Below are positions 13,948 through 22,692 of a stretch of DNA of 40,785 bases, piece after piece. A model generated the notes under the pieces. It was not told the DNA's origin, did no database searches, and worked only from the letters and a program-made list of their open reading frames with translations. Location of the stretch: positions 1 to 40,785 of IMG/VR virus record IMGVR_UViG_3300027822_000007. One strand, given 5' to 3'. The translations under genes and the position numbers were made by a program. This DNA is from a virus. The stretch's first letter is position 1. Every line of letters begins with the position of its first letter.

Positions 13948-14598
13948 ATGAAAATTACAAAACAATGGCTCAGAGACCGTGGTGCATGTGACAGCAGTTT
14001 TAATCACGTATGTGAGAATAATTATATTGGGCTTGATGGAACTGTTTTTGTTAAAAAGCTTATCCAGAATAACCGTTTATCGGATGCAAATTGGCTCATC
14101 GTGAGAATAATGAATAAAAAGCAGCTTGTTAACTATGCAATTTTTGCCGCCGAACAGGTTCTTGATATTTATGAGAAAAAATGCCCTAAAGATAACAAAC
14201 CTAGAAAAGCAATTAAATCCGCAAAAGAATACTTAAGAAATCCGTGTAAGAAAACAGAAGATGCTGCTGCCCATGCTGCTGCCCATGCTGCTAAGGCTGC
14301 TTATTCTGCTGCTAAGGCTGCCTATGACGATGCTTCCTATGCTGCTTATTCTGCTGCTTATTCTGCTGCTAAGGCTGCTTATTCTGCTGCTAAGGCTGCC
14401 TATGACGATGCTTCCTATGCTGCTTATTCTGCTGCTAAGGCTGCCTATGACGATGCTTCCTATGCTGCTTATTTTGCTGCTGAAGCTGAAGCTGATGCTA
14501 CAATAAAAAGAAACAAACTATTAAATATTTTAAACAATGGTTTGGATCTTTTAAAGGCTTATCACTACAACACAAATAATATTAACATACAACCTTAA
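13948..14598 (+). CDS. Alanine-rich repeat protein with Imm5-like N-terminal domain
   Basis: 216 residues after AAAGGAGTATAAC. Residues about 45-95 (ANWLIVRIMNKKQLVNYAIFAAEQVLDIYEKKCPKDNKPRKAIKSAKEYLRNP) match a domain known from putative Imm5-type immunity proteins and many phage proteins. Residues about 105-180 are a helical repeat with unit AAYSAAKAAYDDASY, three copies, encoded by perfect 45-bp DNA repeats, then a short helical C-terminus. The family's role as immunity protein is itself a prediction from comparative genomics; in phages the function is unknown. Confidence 0.8.
   Translation: MKITKQWLRDRGACDSSFNHVCENNYIGLDGTVFVKKLIQNNRLSDANWLIVRIMNKKQLVNYAIFAAEQVLDIYEKKCPKDNKPRKAIKSAKEYLRNPCKKTEDAAAHAAAHAAKAAYSAAKAAYDDASYAAYSAAYSAAKAAYSAAKAAYDDASYAAYSAAKAAYDDASYAAYFAAEAEADATIKRNKLLNILNNGLDLLKAYHYNTNNINIQP
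14296..14463 (+). repeat. 45-bp coding repeat, three identical copies
   Basis: Units at 14296-14340, 14374-14418 and 14419-14463 are identical at the DNA level, separated in one place by a 33-bp partial unit. Lack of silent differences indicates recent expansion, so length may vary between isolates. Confidence 0.9.
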
Positions 14599-14617
14599 AA
14601 ATAAAGGAGAATAGATA

Positions 14618-15202
14618 ATGGAGCCAAGTACTAATTATATTGCTTTTGATAGGGAGTTGGACGTGCTGAACCCTGATACATGGGAACCGGATATGGAGGA
14701 CGTGTATAGAGCATTGCCCAAGATTAACCGTTTTAATGGTCAAACGAGCGAACCATACTCTGTTGCACGGCATTGTCTGAATTGTTTGCACGCCGCTGAG
14801 CAGTTGTACGGGCAAGCTGATCATGAATTTTTGCTTGCTGTCTTGTTGCACGATGCCTCTGAAGCTTACATTGGTGACATTGTGAGACCTATTAAGCAGC
14901 GTTTTAATGGCGGACTCAAAGTCTTAGAGGACACCATTTTAAAGACAATCTACAAATCTGTTAATGTGAATCCTTGGTTTGTTTACAGTGAGACAGTTAA
15001 ACACATTGACACCTCCATGGCGTTGACCGAGATTAATATGTTAACTTCTATGAAGGCATCGTCGCTGATGGAAGGTGTACAGTACTACCCGGACAATTAT
15101 TGTGAACCCACAGTCACTTGGCAAGATGATGAGCATGAATTTAGAGTTGCTGTAAAGTCATTAGCAGTACGATTAGATGACAAGCGCTATGAAAAGAGAT
15201 AA
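14618..15202 (+). CDS. HD-domain 5'-deoxynucleotidase, YfbR-like
   Basis: 194 residues after AAAGGAGAATAGATA. The HD metal site is complete and spaced as in E. coli YfbR: H52 (SVARHC), H78-D79 with E82 and D87 (LLHDASEAYIGD) and D131 (KHIDTSMALTE). YfbR-type enzymes remove phosphate from deoxynucleoside 5'-monophosphates in the cytoplasm. In this phage it could shift the dNMP pool in favour of the nucleotides made by the synthase/deaminase fusion at 24075. Substrate preference cannot be read from the sequence. Confidence 0.85.
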   Translation: MEPSTNYIAFDRELDVLNPDTWEPDMEDVYRALPKINRFNGQTSEPYSVARHCLNCLHAAEQLYGQADHEFLLAVLLHDASEAYIGDIVRPIKQRFNGGLKVLEDTILKTIYKSVNVNPWFVYSETVKHIDTSMALTEINMLTSMKASSLMEGVQYYPDNYCEPTVTWQDDEHEFRVAVKSLAVRLDDKRYEKR

Positions 15203-15225
15203 ACTAATTAAAAGGAGAATGACAA

Positions 15226-16473
15226 ATGACACTAACACGTAACCAATTAATTCATCGAATGGCTCGGGATGATATTAAACTGCCAAACCTTGACAGAAAA
15301 ATAGTAAACAAGGACCTGGAAGACGCTATAGGCGATGCATTTATGGTCGAGAAGTATAGAGACGATCCTATTAGGATGCAACATTGTCGGATGAGACGTG
15401 CCTGTCCTCCTCAGAAAGCCTACAGGTATGACAAACTAAGCGACGACGTGAAAGAGACTATCTGGGATGATGACGACTGGGTTGCTGAGGAGAAATTCAA
15501 TGGGTGGTCTATGATTTTAACTTATATTCCTGGTGATGGATTTGCCTTCTGGGGAGGGAACATATCTGACATTGATCTGCTTCCAGTTGATTATACGGAG
15601 CATATTGTACTGAAGAATTATACCAGTTCGTATTATAAACACGAGTCTTGTAGCATTGAAAACCCAATGAAGGATAGTTTTAAGGTGCCGTTTATCTTAG
15701 TTACAGAGGCTGTGTGTTATGATGAGACGACAAACTTTGATGGCATGATAGCTACAAATACATTGGACGCCGTTAAAAATATACTCAGTTGTGATTCAAA
15801 GCTGGCTTTAGATAAGCAGTTAATCGACGCCACAATCATTTTTCAATGCTATGATTTCATTGCAGTAAAAGATATAGCTTTACCATTGCATATACGGAAA
15901 ATGGCTACCGCTGCTGTTGTTAAAGAGCTTAGTCGTTGTGATAACTTTAAGTTCGTTCGTGGAGTGACCAAGGACAAGAAGCAATTGTTGAATAAACTGT
16001 GGTCAGATGGCAAAGAAGGATGTATATTGAAGAATAAATATCAGCCTTACGTACCGGGGTCACGGCTTAAAACTCACGCCATTAAGGTCAAAAGAACCAT
16101 GTCAGGTGAGATAGGTGACGATTTAGATTGCTTTATTGGTGGTATTCGATTGACTAAAGAGTGGTCTAAGAAGAATCTTGTTGGTGCGCTCGTACTATAT
16201 GTCGTTATTGGCGATGGTGAGTTTCATGAGATTGCAGTAGTTAGTGCAATGCCTGACAGTGTGCGAGAAGAGATTAGCCGGTGTGTAAACGGCGTCATTA
16301 GCCTTAAACCTGGGTATAATAAGCGTGTGGTTGTGGTCGATGGGCAGGAGTTGTCTGCCAGGAACACCAAGATCATGCATGCTAAAGTAGACTGGAGTAG
16401 AGGATTTAGAGCTGACAAATCATGGAGAGATTGCAAATTTTCCATGGAAAATATAGAAACAGAACGATTTTAA
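15226..16473 (+). CDS. ATP-dependent DNA ligase
   Basis: 415 residues after AAAAGGAGAATGACAA. Motif I is EEKFNGWS (about 88-95; K90 is the adenylation lysine), motif IV EGCILKNKY (about 266-274) and motif V AIKVKR (about 287-292), the nucleotidyltransferase signature. The C-terminal 100 residues would be the OB-fold. An N-terminal extension of about 85 residues precedes the catalytic domain, as in many phage ligases. It seals nicks left by replication and recombination and belongs to the replication operon. Confidence 0.88.
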   Translation: MTLTRNQLIHRMARDDIKLPNLDRKIVNKDLEDAIGDAFMVEKYRDDPIRMQHCRMRRACPPQKAYRYDKLSDDVKETIWDDDDWVAEEKFNGWSMILTYIPGDGFAFWGGNISDIDLLPVDYTEHIVLKNYTSSYYKHESCSIENPMKDSFKVPFILVTEAVCYDETTNFDGMIATNTLDAVKNILSCDSKLALDKQLIDATIIFQCYDFIAVKDIALPLHIRKMATAAVVKELSRCDNFKFVRGVTKDKKQLLNKLWSDGKEGCILKNKYQPYVPGSRLKTHAIKVKRTMSGEIGDDLDCFIGGIRLTKEWSKKNLVGALVLYVVIGDGEFHEIAVVSAMPDSVREEISRCVNGVISLKPGYNKRVVVVDGQELSARNTKIMHAKVDWSRGFRADKSWRDCKFSMENIETERF

Positions 16474-16483
16474 GGAGGATTAA

Positions 16484-16804
16484 ATGGCAAAGACACAGCA
16501 GTATTTAACGGTTAATGAGTTTGCAAAACTCACTGGACGTCGAGTAAACAATGTTTATCAGTGTATGAACGACGATAATAGAAAGGAAAAACTGCCGTTC
16601 ATTCGGGTCAATGGCAAGGCTGTCATTGACAAAAAGTACGTGGCAGCATTTACTTACGTTTCAAAGGACGCTTTTACAGAGGAAATGGAGATTAAACTAT
16701 ACGCTCTTGAGAGATCTGTGCATATGATTCTTAAGGTCTTGGCTAAGTACATTGACAAAGAGCTTAAGTTTAAAAAGGAGAGCGCTGATGCAATTCAAGA
16801 CTAA
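16484..16804 (+). CDS. Helix-turn-helix DNA-binding protein (MerR/excisionase-like)
   Basis: 106 residues after AAGGAGGATTAA. Residues 6-60 (YLTVNEFAKLTGRRVNNVYQCMND...LPFIRVNGKAVIDKKYVAAF) have the winged-helix form of excisionase/MerR-type small proteins; the remainder is a helical, probably oligomerising tail. With no integrase present it is more likely a transcription factor or a replication accessory than an excisionase. The 3' end overlaps the helicase start by 17 bases. It is a candidate for binding the repeated motif of the control region, which is a guess. Confidence 0.75.
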   Translation: MAKTQQYLTVNEFAKLTGRRVNNVYQCMNDDNRKEKLPFIRVNGKAVIDKKYVAAFTYVSKDAFTEEMEIKLYALERSVHMILKVLAKYIDKELKFKKESADAIQD

Positions 16805-18404
16805 TCCGTATCCTCATCAGCAAAAAGCCTTTGACAAATTCAAGAATGAACCATTTGGAGCGTTGTTGGCTGACATGGGTACAGGCAAGTCTAAGATTGC
16901 TATCGACTTGGCATCGTATAAATACGTTAATGGTCTACACGACAGTGTGCTTGTTGTCGCTCTTAACGCTGTACATCCTCAATGGATTGATGAGCAATTT
17001 GCTGAGCATTGTCCTGTGCCATGGGTTGGCTTTAGTTATTCATCAAAGAAGACAATCAAATTCTTGAGAAAGATGGACGCCTTTCTACAGACACCTACAC
17101 CTGGCAAACTACGTGTCTTCACAATGAATTTTGAAGCTTTCAGCTACAAGGCAGGGATTGAGATGGCAAAACGGTTCTTTAAACTATCAGACAAACCACC
17201 AATTATTGTTGTTGACGAGGCGTCAAGGATAAAGAACCCTGCTGCTAAGACTACACGTAGCCTGATAAAGCTTAGGAAGATGTATCCTCATAGCTTTAGA
17301 ACAGTTCTTACTGGTACTCCAGCTGCCAAATCACCTGTGGACATGTGGTCTATTTACGAGTTCTTAAAGGACCGTTACATGGGTTGCAGTTATGCTGCAT
17401 TCAAGATTGAATACAGTGTCCTTGTTAAAAAGAAAATAGACGTAAAAGGACGATTGATTACAATAGAATCAGTGCTTGATCAGTATTCATTCTTTAAGAT
17501 AAAGAAGCTGATTGCAGAGAATTTAATAGGCGGAAAGCTCAGGATGCCGGTCATTAGTGCTATTCGCTCACGGTTTGGTTTATCTGAGCAGGATTTTTGG
17601 TTCATTTATTCGTCACCTGAGTTTGCTGCATTTAAGCATCTGGACGATCTTTTAAAGCACATTAAGCCAAATACATTCTCTATAAAGAAGGAGGATTGTT
17701 TGGAATTGCCTGAGAAGATCTATAAAAAGATTGAATTAACATTGAATGCAGAGCAGAAACGTATCATTAAGAACCTGTCAAAGTACGCTGTTGCACATTA
17801 TAATGGAGAAGAGTTAACACTTAATATGAAAGCGATGCTTGGAATGCGGGTGCTTCAAATCTGTGGTGGGTTTTTTAGTCACCATACTGACATTGAAGGT
17901 AAGTACGAACAGAAAAAGATAGCAGGTGCTAACAGTAAACTTGAATACATTAAACAGGATCTACCTGAGTTGGGCAATCAGCAGTTTATGATATGGGCTG
18001 TGTTCACAGCGGAGATAGATTTACTGTGTGAAGAATTGTCAAAGAATTATGCTGTTGGACGTCTGGATGGTACGACACCCAAAGATGTTCGGGCAGAGAT
18101 AATAAACGATTTTAAGGCTGGACGTCTACAAGGGCTGATTAGTAATCCTGAAGTAGGTGGTTATGGTCTTAATTTACAAGGCGCTGGGGTTCAATATTGG
18201 TACTCCAGAAATTTTAGAACAGAAGCAAGGCTACAGGCTGAGGACCGTAGCCACCGTATTGGCGTTACCAAATCACCGGTCTATAAGGATTTGGTATATG
18301 ATGTAAAATTTGAGCACGCTGTGTTGGAGTCTCTTAAACAAGGACTTAATATCAACGCTCAATTTATGTCTAACGAATTGACAGAGTTGTTTGAACTAAT
18401 TTAA
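16788..18404 (+). CDS. SNF2-type superfamily 2 helicase/ATPase
   Basis: The ATG at 16788 (after AAAAAGGAGAGCGCTG) is preferred to a frame from 16752. 538 residues. PYPHQQKAFDKF (Q motif-like), ADMGTGKSK (motif I, about 28-36), VVDEASRIKN (motif II, DEAS variant), LTGTPAAKSP (motif III), then in the second RecA lobe GLISNPEVGGYGLNLQGA (motif V) and AEDRSHRIG (motif VI), all typical of the SNF2 family. Such phage enzymes remodel DNA-protein complexes or branched DNA during replication or recombination. No nuclease domain is attached. Confidence 0.9.
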   Translation: MQFKTNPYPHQQKAFDKFKNEPFGALLADMGTGKSKIAIDLASYKYVNGLHDSVLVVALNAVHPQWIDEQFAEHCPVPWVGFSYSSKKTIKFLRKMDAFLQTPTPGKLRVFTMNFEAFSYKAGIEMAKRFFKLSDKPPIIVVDEASRIKNPAAKTTRSLIKLRKMYPHSFRTVLTGTPAAKSPVDMWSIYEFLKDRYMGCSYAAFKIEYSVLVKKKIDVKGRLITIESVLDQYSFFKIKKLIAENLIGGKLRMPVISAIRSRFGLSEQDFWFIYSSPEFAAFKHLDDLLKHIKPNTFSIKKEDCLELPEKIYKKIELTLNAEQKRIIKNLSKYAVAHYNGEELTLNMKAMLGMRVLQICGGFFSHHTDIEGKYEQKKIAGANSKLEYIKQDLPELGNQQFMIWAVFTAEIDLLCEELSKNYAVGRLDGTTPKDVRAEIINDFKAGRLQGLISNPEVGGYGLNLQGAGVQYWYSRNFRTEARLQAEDRSHRIGVTKSPVYKDLVYDVKFEHAVLESLKQGLNINAQFMSNELTELFELI

Positions 18405-18419
18405 GCAAAGGAGATTAAG

Positions 18420-18704
18420 ATGAATGAACGAGAAGTGTGTGGTTCAAGTGCGCCGCAGAGAGAACGGCAAGTCACTGAGTATCTCAGCCGCTTAAGAATG
18501 GAAATTGATTCAGTTGAAAATACAATTGAAATTCTGGCTAATAGGCTTTCACTTGTATTAACTCTTGTACCAGCGCAAGCAGCTGGCGAGCCCAAAAAAT
18601 CATTGGAATTAGTGCCGTTAGCTTCGGAGATTGGGGAATCTGTTGATCGTATTTTACATGTTAATGGAGTGTTAGCATCCTTCTTGCAACGACTTGAAAT
18701 TTAA
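18420..18704 (+). CDS. Small helical protein of unknown function
   Basis: 94 residues after AAAGGAGATTAAG. Mostly helical (YLSRLRMEIDSVENTIEILANRLSLVL; ASEIGESVDRILHVNGVLASFLQRLEI), suggesting a coiled-coil oligomer. No family recognised. Lies between helicase and recombination genes in one operon with short spacing. Confidence 0.75.
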   Translation: MNEREVCGSSAPQRERQVTEYLSRLRMEIDSVENTIEILANRLSLVLTLVPAQAAGEPKKSLELVPLASEIGESVDRILHVNGVLASFLQRLEI

Positions 18705-18718
18705 ACAAAGGAGACAAA

Positions 18719-19285
18719 ATGACAGAAGACTTAAGTTATTTAACAGAAGTTGAAGATACAGAAAGTGACGGTGATACCTTAAAGAGAATCGCTGCGCTGG
18801 CTGAGAAGTTTAAGGAAAAGAAATTAGCTCTTGACTCAGCTACCGCTGCACTGAAGGAAGCAAAGGAGGAGTTCAATACGTACTCACAAAAATTGCTTCC
18901 GGACGCAATGAATGAAGTTAGTATGGCGTCGTTCACATTGAACAGTGGAGAAACTGTATCTTGCAATGAAGAGATTAACGTATCTGTTCGTGACTATGAG
19001 AGCTTTTATTCGTTCCTTGAAGAACGTGGCGATGCAGCAATAATAAAGATCAATCTGCTCATCGGAAAAGTGCCAAAAACAATTCTTGCAAAGATTGTTG
19101 AGATGATACAGGAGGAATTTGGCTTATTTGCAGAAGCCAATATGGCTTGTCACCCAATGACATTAAAGAGTTACGTCAAAGGACTTGTTGGCTTGAAGAA
19201 GGGCGTTGACGCAGAGATGCCTATCGCCGATATTGACGAAGAGATGTTGAATATTTTTCAGTACTACAAAACAACTATTAAATAA
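18719..19285 (+). CDS. Phage protein with N-terminal coiled coil, replication-region family
   Basis: 188 residues after AAAGGAGACAAA. Residues about 20-60 (DTLKRIAALAEKFKEKKLALDSATAALKEAKEEFNTYSQKLLPDAMNEV) are a coiled coil leading into a small beta domain (MASFTLNSGETVSCNEEINVSV). This arrangement recurs in proteins next to single-strand-binding and recombination genes of podo- and siphophages; I know no tested function. Likely a replication or recombination accessory protein. Confidence 0.75.
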   Translation: MTEDLSYLTEVEDTESDGDTLKRIAALAEKFKEKKLALDSATAALKEAKEEFNTYSQKLLPDAMNEVSMASFTLNSGETVSCNEEINVSVRDYESFYSFLEERGDAAIIKINLLIGKVPKTILAKIVEMIQEEFGLFAEANMACHPMTLKSYVKGLVGLKKGVDAEMPIADIDEEMLNIFQYYKTTIK

Positions 19286-19296
19286 GGAGAAAGAAA

Positions 19297-20070
19297 ATGA
19301 CGAAGAAAGAAAAAATTGAAGCCCAGAAGATGGAAGAAATGTTCGCAGAATTTGAAGGCGACAATGAGGGTTACGAAGGATTGACCATGGACGTTCAGGC
19401 TATTCCTTTCATTAAGATTATTCAACAGTTAAGCCCTCAGTTGTCAAAGAAGAAACCAGAGTATCTGCCTGAAGCCGAAGAGGGTTTCATCTACAATTCT
19501 GTTACAAACAGGTTATATGAGCCTCCTGTTCGCTTTGTCATTGGAAAATTTGAGCGTTACTATATTGAATGGAAACCTAACAGGGGTGGTTTTGTTGATA
19601 CGCATCTTGTAGAAGAGATTGAAGGAGCCAGGGCAGGACAGCTAATGCGGGATGAAAACTACCGTTTAATTGATCCCAACACTGGAAATATATTCTCAGA
19701 TACGTACGTGTATTACATCATTTTTCCCGACCATTTAGAGGATGGCGTATGTATTTTGAGCTTGACATCCAGCCAGCTCAAAGAAGCTAAAAAGCTCAAC
19801 AGAAACCTCACCAATACGGTCATTCCTGGCACTACAAAAAAGGCCCTTCCGTATTTCATGATTTGGAATTTGGAAGTTCATCAAGTGTCTAATGACAAAG
19901 GTGACTGGAGCGCTCCTAAATTTACCTTTGACTCGTTTGTTACAAAACAGATTCTTTTGTCCGTATCAGAAGAGAGAAAGGCTCTTCCAAACAAACGTCT
20001 TGACCTTGCCTTATTGTCAGATGACGCTGGACAATCCAACATGTCCACTGATGGTAACACACAGTATTAG
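19297..20070 (+). CDS. Probable single-stranded DNA-binding-type phage protein
   Basis: 257 residues after AAGGAGAAAGAAA. The pattern GLTMDVQAIPFIKIIQQLSPQLSKKKPEYLPEAEEGFIYNSVTNRLYEP...VRFVIGKFERYYIEWKP recurs in phage replication modules; a beta-rich core follows and the C-terminus is acidic/polar (LLSDDAGQSNMSTDGNTQY), as SSB proteins often are. Its neighbours (coiled-coil protein, two nucleases, primase, helicase, polymerase) support a role in covering or annealing single strands. Assignment is by pattern and context only; I see no decisive motif. Confidence 0.65.
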   Translation: MTKKEKIEAQKMEEMFAEFEGDNEGYEGLTMDVQAIPFIKIIQQLSPQLSKKKPEYLPEAEEGFIYNSVTNRLYEPPVRFVIGKFERYYIEWKPNRGGFVDTHLVEEIEGARAGQLMRDENYRLIDPNTGNIFSDTYVYYIIFPDHLEDGVCILSLTSSQLKEAKKLNRNLTNTVIPGTTKKALPYFMIWNLEVHQVSNDKGDWSAPKFTFDSFVTKQILLSVSEERKALPNKRLDLALLSDDAGQSNMSTDGNTQY

Positions 20071-20453
20071 TGTTTGAACAAAATTATAAACTCTTTAATT
20101 CGGTGCTGGCTTGTGACGTATTTAAAGTCGGCACCGACTTTAAGAAAGAAACGCAGGTCTATGAGTTCTTAACTAAGCACTTCAGTGCGTTGGGCTGGAA
20201 ATGCGCTCGTGTTGAGACAGTGGATCAAGACGGTTTTCCTGATATGCTTTTACTTAGCAAGCACAGTTACTTGTTAATAGAAGCAAAGCTGCTTCATAAA
20301 GACAAACTCGAAAATATTAAGGACGATTTAGTATGGCAGTTTGGGCAACTTGCAACGTTTGCAAGAGCACTTACACTTGAATTAAAGTACATTCTTGTGG
20401 TTGGAAAACATAATCAATTAGCCTATATAAAAAGACAGGAGACAATAAAATAA
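20070..20453 (+). CDS. VRR-NUC/Holliday-resolvase-like nuclease (PD-(D/E)XK)
   Basis: 127 residues, starting at GTG 20070, which overlaps the preceding stop (TAGTG). ETQVYEFLTKHF (E in first helix), then GFPDMLLLSKHSYLLIEAKL gives PD followed by E-A-K, the catalytic core of the PD-(D/E)XK fold in the small VRR-NUC type; QFGQLATFARAL follows as the conserved helix. It probably cuts branched or flap DNA during replication and packaging. The ribosome site is weak, consistent with coupling to the upstream gene. Confidence 0.8.
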   Translation: MFEQNYKLFNSVLACDVFKVGTDFKKETQVYEFLTKHFSALGWKCARVETVDQDGFPDMLLLSKHSYLLIEAKLLHKDKLENIKDDLVWQFGQLATFARALTLELKYILVVGKHNQLAYIKRQETIK

Positions 20454-21115
20454 TGGAAAAGCTACTTGTAACAACATCATTACTGGACTCTTTTGAATTT
20501 GCAATGAACGCCCCTCCTTCATGGAAATCACGAGCGATGGCGGACTTAACAGGAAAAGTTCGTAGAGAGAAGATGGATTTTCCTGATTGGGTTAAGAAAG
20601 GTATTGCCTTTGAGGATACAGTCTATCGTGTGTGTAGAAAAGCTAAATACCTTGGAAAGAATGAAGTTACGTCTGGATCAGACATATTCAATGAATTGTC
20701 TACAATGTGCATTGGCGGGGCATTTCAAGAGGTATATAAAATAATAACAGAAGTCAATGGAAATTATGTTGAGATTTACACAAAGCACGATGTCAACATG
20801 CCGGACAGGATATTTGACATAAAGACCACACTCCGTTGGAGAGGTGAGGACAAGTACCTTAAAGGATGGCAACACAAGGTGTACACTGTTGCAGCTAAGA
20901 AGGCTATTTTTGTCTATCTTGTTGTTACATGGGAAGATACTTACTCTGATAAATTGAAGAGTTTTGACATTGTACCTTATTACAATGAATTAGATTCTCA
21001 TCCTGAAAAACTAAAAGAGATTCAAAATGCAATATCTGAAATGAGTCTCTTCTTTCAGAATAACGGACTATGGTTAGATTACTGCAATGTGTTTTCACGG
21101 AATGTGAAGGGCTGA
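20453..21115 (+). CDS. RecB/Cas4-like PD-(D/E)XK exonuclease
   Basis: 220 residues, ATG overlapping the previous stop by one base (TAATG). GIAFEDTVYRV supplies the acidic helix, DRIFDIKTT the D-x-K catalytic strand, and GWQHKVYTVAA the QxxxY motif found in RecB and Cas4 nucleases. With the AEP primase and UvrD-like helicase that follow, it may form an exonuclease-helicase recombination or end-processing set. No Cys cluster of the iron-sulphur type is evident. Confidence 0.8.
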   Translation: MEKLLVTTSLLDSFEFAMNAPPSWKSRAMADLTGKVRREKMDFPDWVKKGIAFEDTVYRVCRKAKYLGKNEVTSGSDIFNELSTMCIGGAFQEVYKIITEVNGNYVEIYTKHDVNMPDRIFDIKTTLRWRGEDKYLKGWQHKVYTVAAKKAIFVYLVVTWEDTYSDKLKSFDIVPYYNELDSHPEKLKEIQNAISEMSLFFQNNGLWLDYCNVFSRNVKG

Positions 21116-21117
21116 TT

Positions 21118-22692
21118 ATGGTAAACGCTCGTACTTACGTGGAGAAATTCTCAGAGCTTTTTAAAGGGAACGAAGACGTTTACGGAGTGCATGTTCCAGA
21201 AAAACCAAAGCCAGGTGAGAAAGCTGTAGGAAAGTCATTTTCCAAACGTGCTAAGTTAGACGTCAAAGGCTACATGAAGCATTTACTTGGGAATGAGTCT
21301 ATTGGCGTGGTGCCATTAGACGCATCTGGCGCTGTTAATTTTTCTGTTATTGATGTTGATGAATACCCATTAGAACCCACTAATATAATGGCTGCTATAA
21401 AGCGTGCCAAACTACCTTTAATGGGTTTTAGAAGTAAATCTGGAGGACTCCATCTGTATTGCTTTTTTAGAGTCTCTTCAGCAGCTTCTCAAGTACTTCC
21501 TATAACGCGAACAATACGTCGAGCATTGGGATTAAAGCCAGACACAGAGATATTTCCAAAGCAAACTAAGCTTCTTGGTGACGCTGTTGGAAGTTGGATA
21601 AACCTGCCGTACTTTAATTTCGAAAAGACAGTCAGATATGCCTACGACGAAAATTGTCAACCAATGTCATTAAAAGAAGCATTAGCTCAGGCATTCGCAT
21701 CAAGAACAACAATACAAGAGCTTCAAGGCATGATCAAAGAGTTGCCATTAGCTCAAGCTCCGCCGTGTCTTCAGACATTGTTTCTAAAAGGTGGTGCAGG
21801 TGAAGGTGCAAGAAATGCGTTCTTGTTTAACTGCGCTACGTATTTAAAAGCTCGATTTGGTGAAGGCTTTTCAGAGCACTTACACGTGCTAAATAGACAC
21901 ATGCAAATACCATTAGAATATGAAGAGCTTGACAGAACAATAATATCATCACATAATAAAGGAGATTACAACTACCAGTGCACAGATGGAACACTAATGC
22001 TCCATTGTGACAAAGAAGAATGCGGTACAAGAAAATTCGGCAAGGGTGTAGGATTAGTAAGTGATTTGTCATTCGAGCAATTGACACAAATACAGTGCTC
22101 AAAGCCGTATTACAGGTGGAAAATTAATGGCGAGGAAATGATATTCCAGAGTGAAGCTGATCTTATGAATCAAAATAAATTTAGGGAATTGTGTTTACGT
22201 TACTTGCACAAAGTTCCTGAGCGATTAAAAGATAATTCTTGGACAAGTATACTAAATCGTGCGTTAATAAATGTTGAAGTGCTCAACTCTGATGCGTCTG
22301 ATGGAATGAGCGAAGACTCTCTATGGATGTCAAAAGTTGGAGAGTTCTTATCATTAAGGCGGGCAGTAAGAGCCAGCCAAATTGAGGATGGTTTAGTTTA
22401 CAACAACGGAAATGGTTGCCTGCACTTCAAAGGCAACAAGCTGCTTGAACATCTTGAAAAGACAAACTTGTTTAGAAATTTTAAGTCCTCTGATCACCGA
22501 CATTTGTTAAAGAAGCTCGGTGCAAGACAAGCGAAACTTCGGTATACCGATATAGGCAAGACTGCAAGGACTTGGGAAGTAGATTTGAATTCATTGCATG
22601 CTCGTAACATCTTCACCGAGATAGAAATAGACGAAGAGGACTATACCAAAGAGATGAAACCTTTAGACTTTATTGGAGAGGAGAAATACTGA
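21118..22692 (+). CDS. Archaeo-eukaryotic-type (AEP) DNA primase
   Basis: ATG at 21118 (behind GTGAAGGGCTGATT) is preferred to a frame from 21070 that overlaps the nuclease gene. 524 residues. NFSVIDVDEYPL (D79-x-D81) is the metal site; FRSKSGGLHLYCFFRV (S107...H112) is the sxH motif; AVGSWINLPYFNF follows, all as in AEP primases of the type linked to TOTE systems and many phages. The C-terminal half (residues about 240-524) includes Cys/His positions LHCDKEECGTRKFG and a helical end, perhaps a primase-C-like domain. No helicase motif is present, so it relies on the separate helicase. Confidence 0.85.
   Translation: MVNARTYVEKFSELFKGNEDVYGVHVPEKPKPGEKAVGKSFSKRAKLDVKGYMKHLLGNESIGVVPLDASGAVNFSVIDVDEYPLEPTNIMAAIKRAKLPLMGFRSKSGGLHLYCFFRVSSAASQVLPITRTIRRALGLKPDTEIFPKQTKLLGDAVGSWINLPYFNFEKTVRYAYDENCQPMSLKEALAQAFASRTTIQELQGMIKELPLAQAPPCLQTLFLKGGAGEGARNAFLFNCATYLKARFGEGFSEHLHVLNRHMQIPLEYEELDRTIISSHNKGDYNYQCTDGTLMLHCDKEECGTRKFGKGVGLVSDLSFEQLTQIQCSKPYYRWKINGEEMIFQSEADLMNQNKFRELCLRYLHKVPERLKDNSWTSILNRALINVEVLNSDASDGMSEDSLWMSKVGEFLSLRRAVRASQIEDGLVYNNGNGCLHFKGNKLLEHLEKTNLFRNFKSSDHRHLLKKLGARQAKLRYTDIGKTARTWEVDLNSLHARNIFTEIEIDEEDYTKEMKPLDFIGEEKY

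Noticed and set aside
16484-16804. HTH protein as an excisionase, implying a temperate phage
   Set aside because: No integrase, attachment site or CI-type repressor was found, so the small HTH protein is better treated as a regulator.
20453-21115. RecB-like nuclease as a CRISPR-associated Cas4
   Set aside because: No cysteine cluster or CRISPR array is present; neighbours are replication genes.
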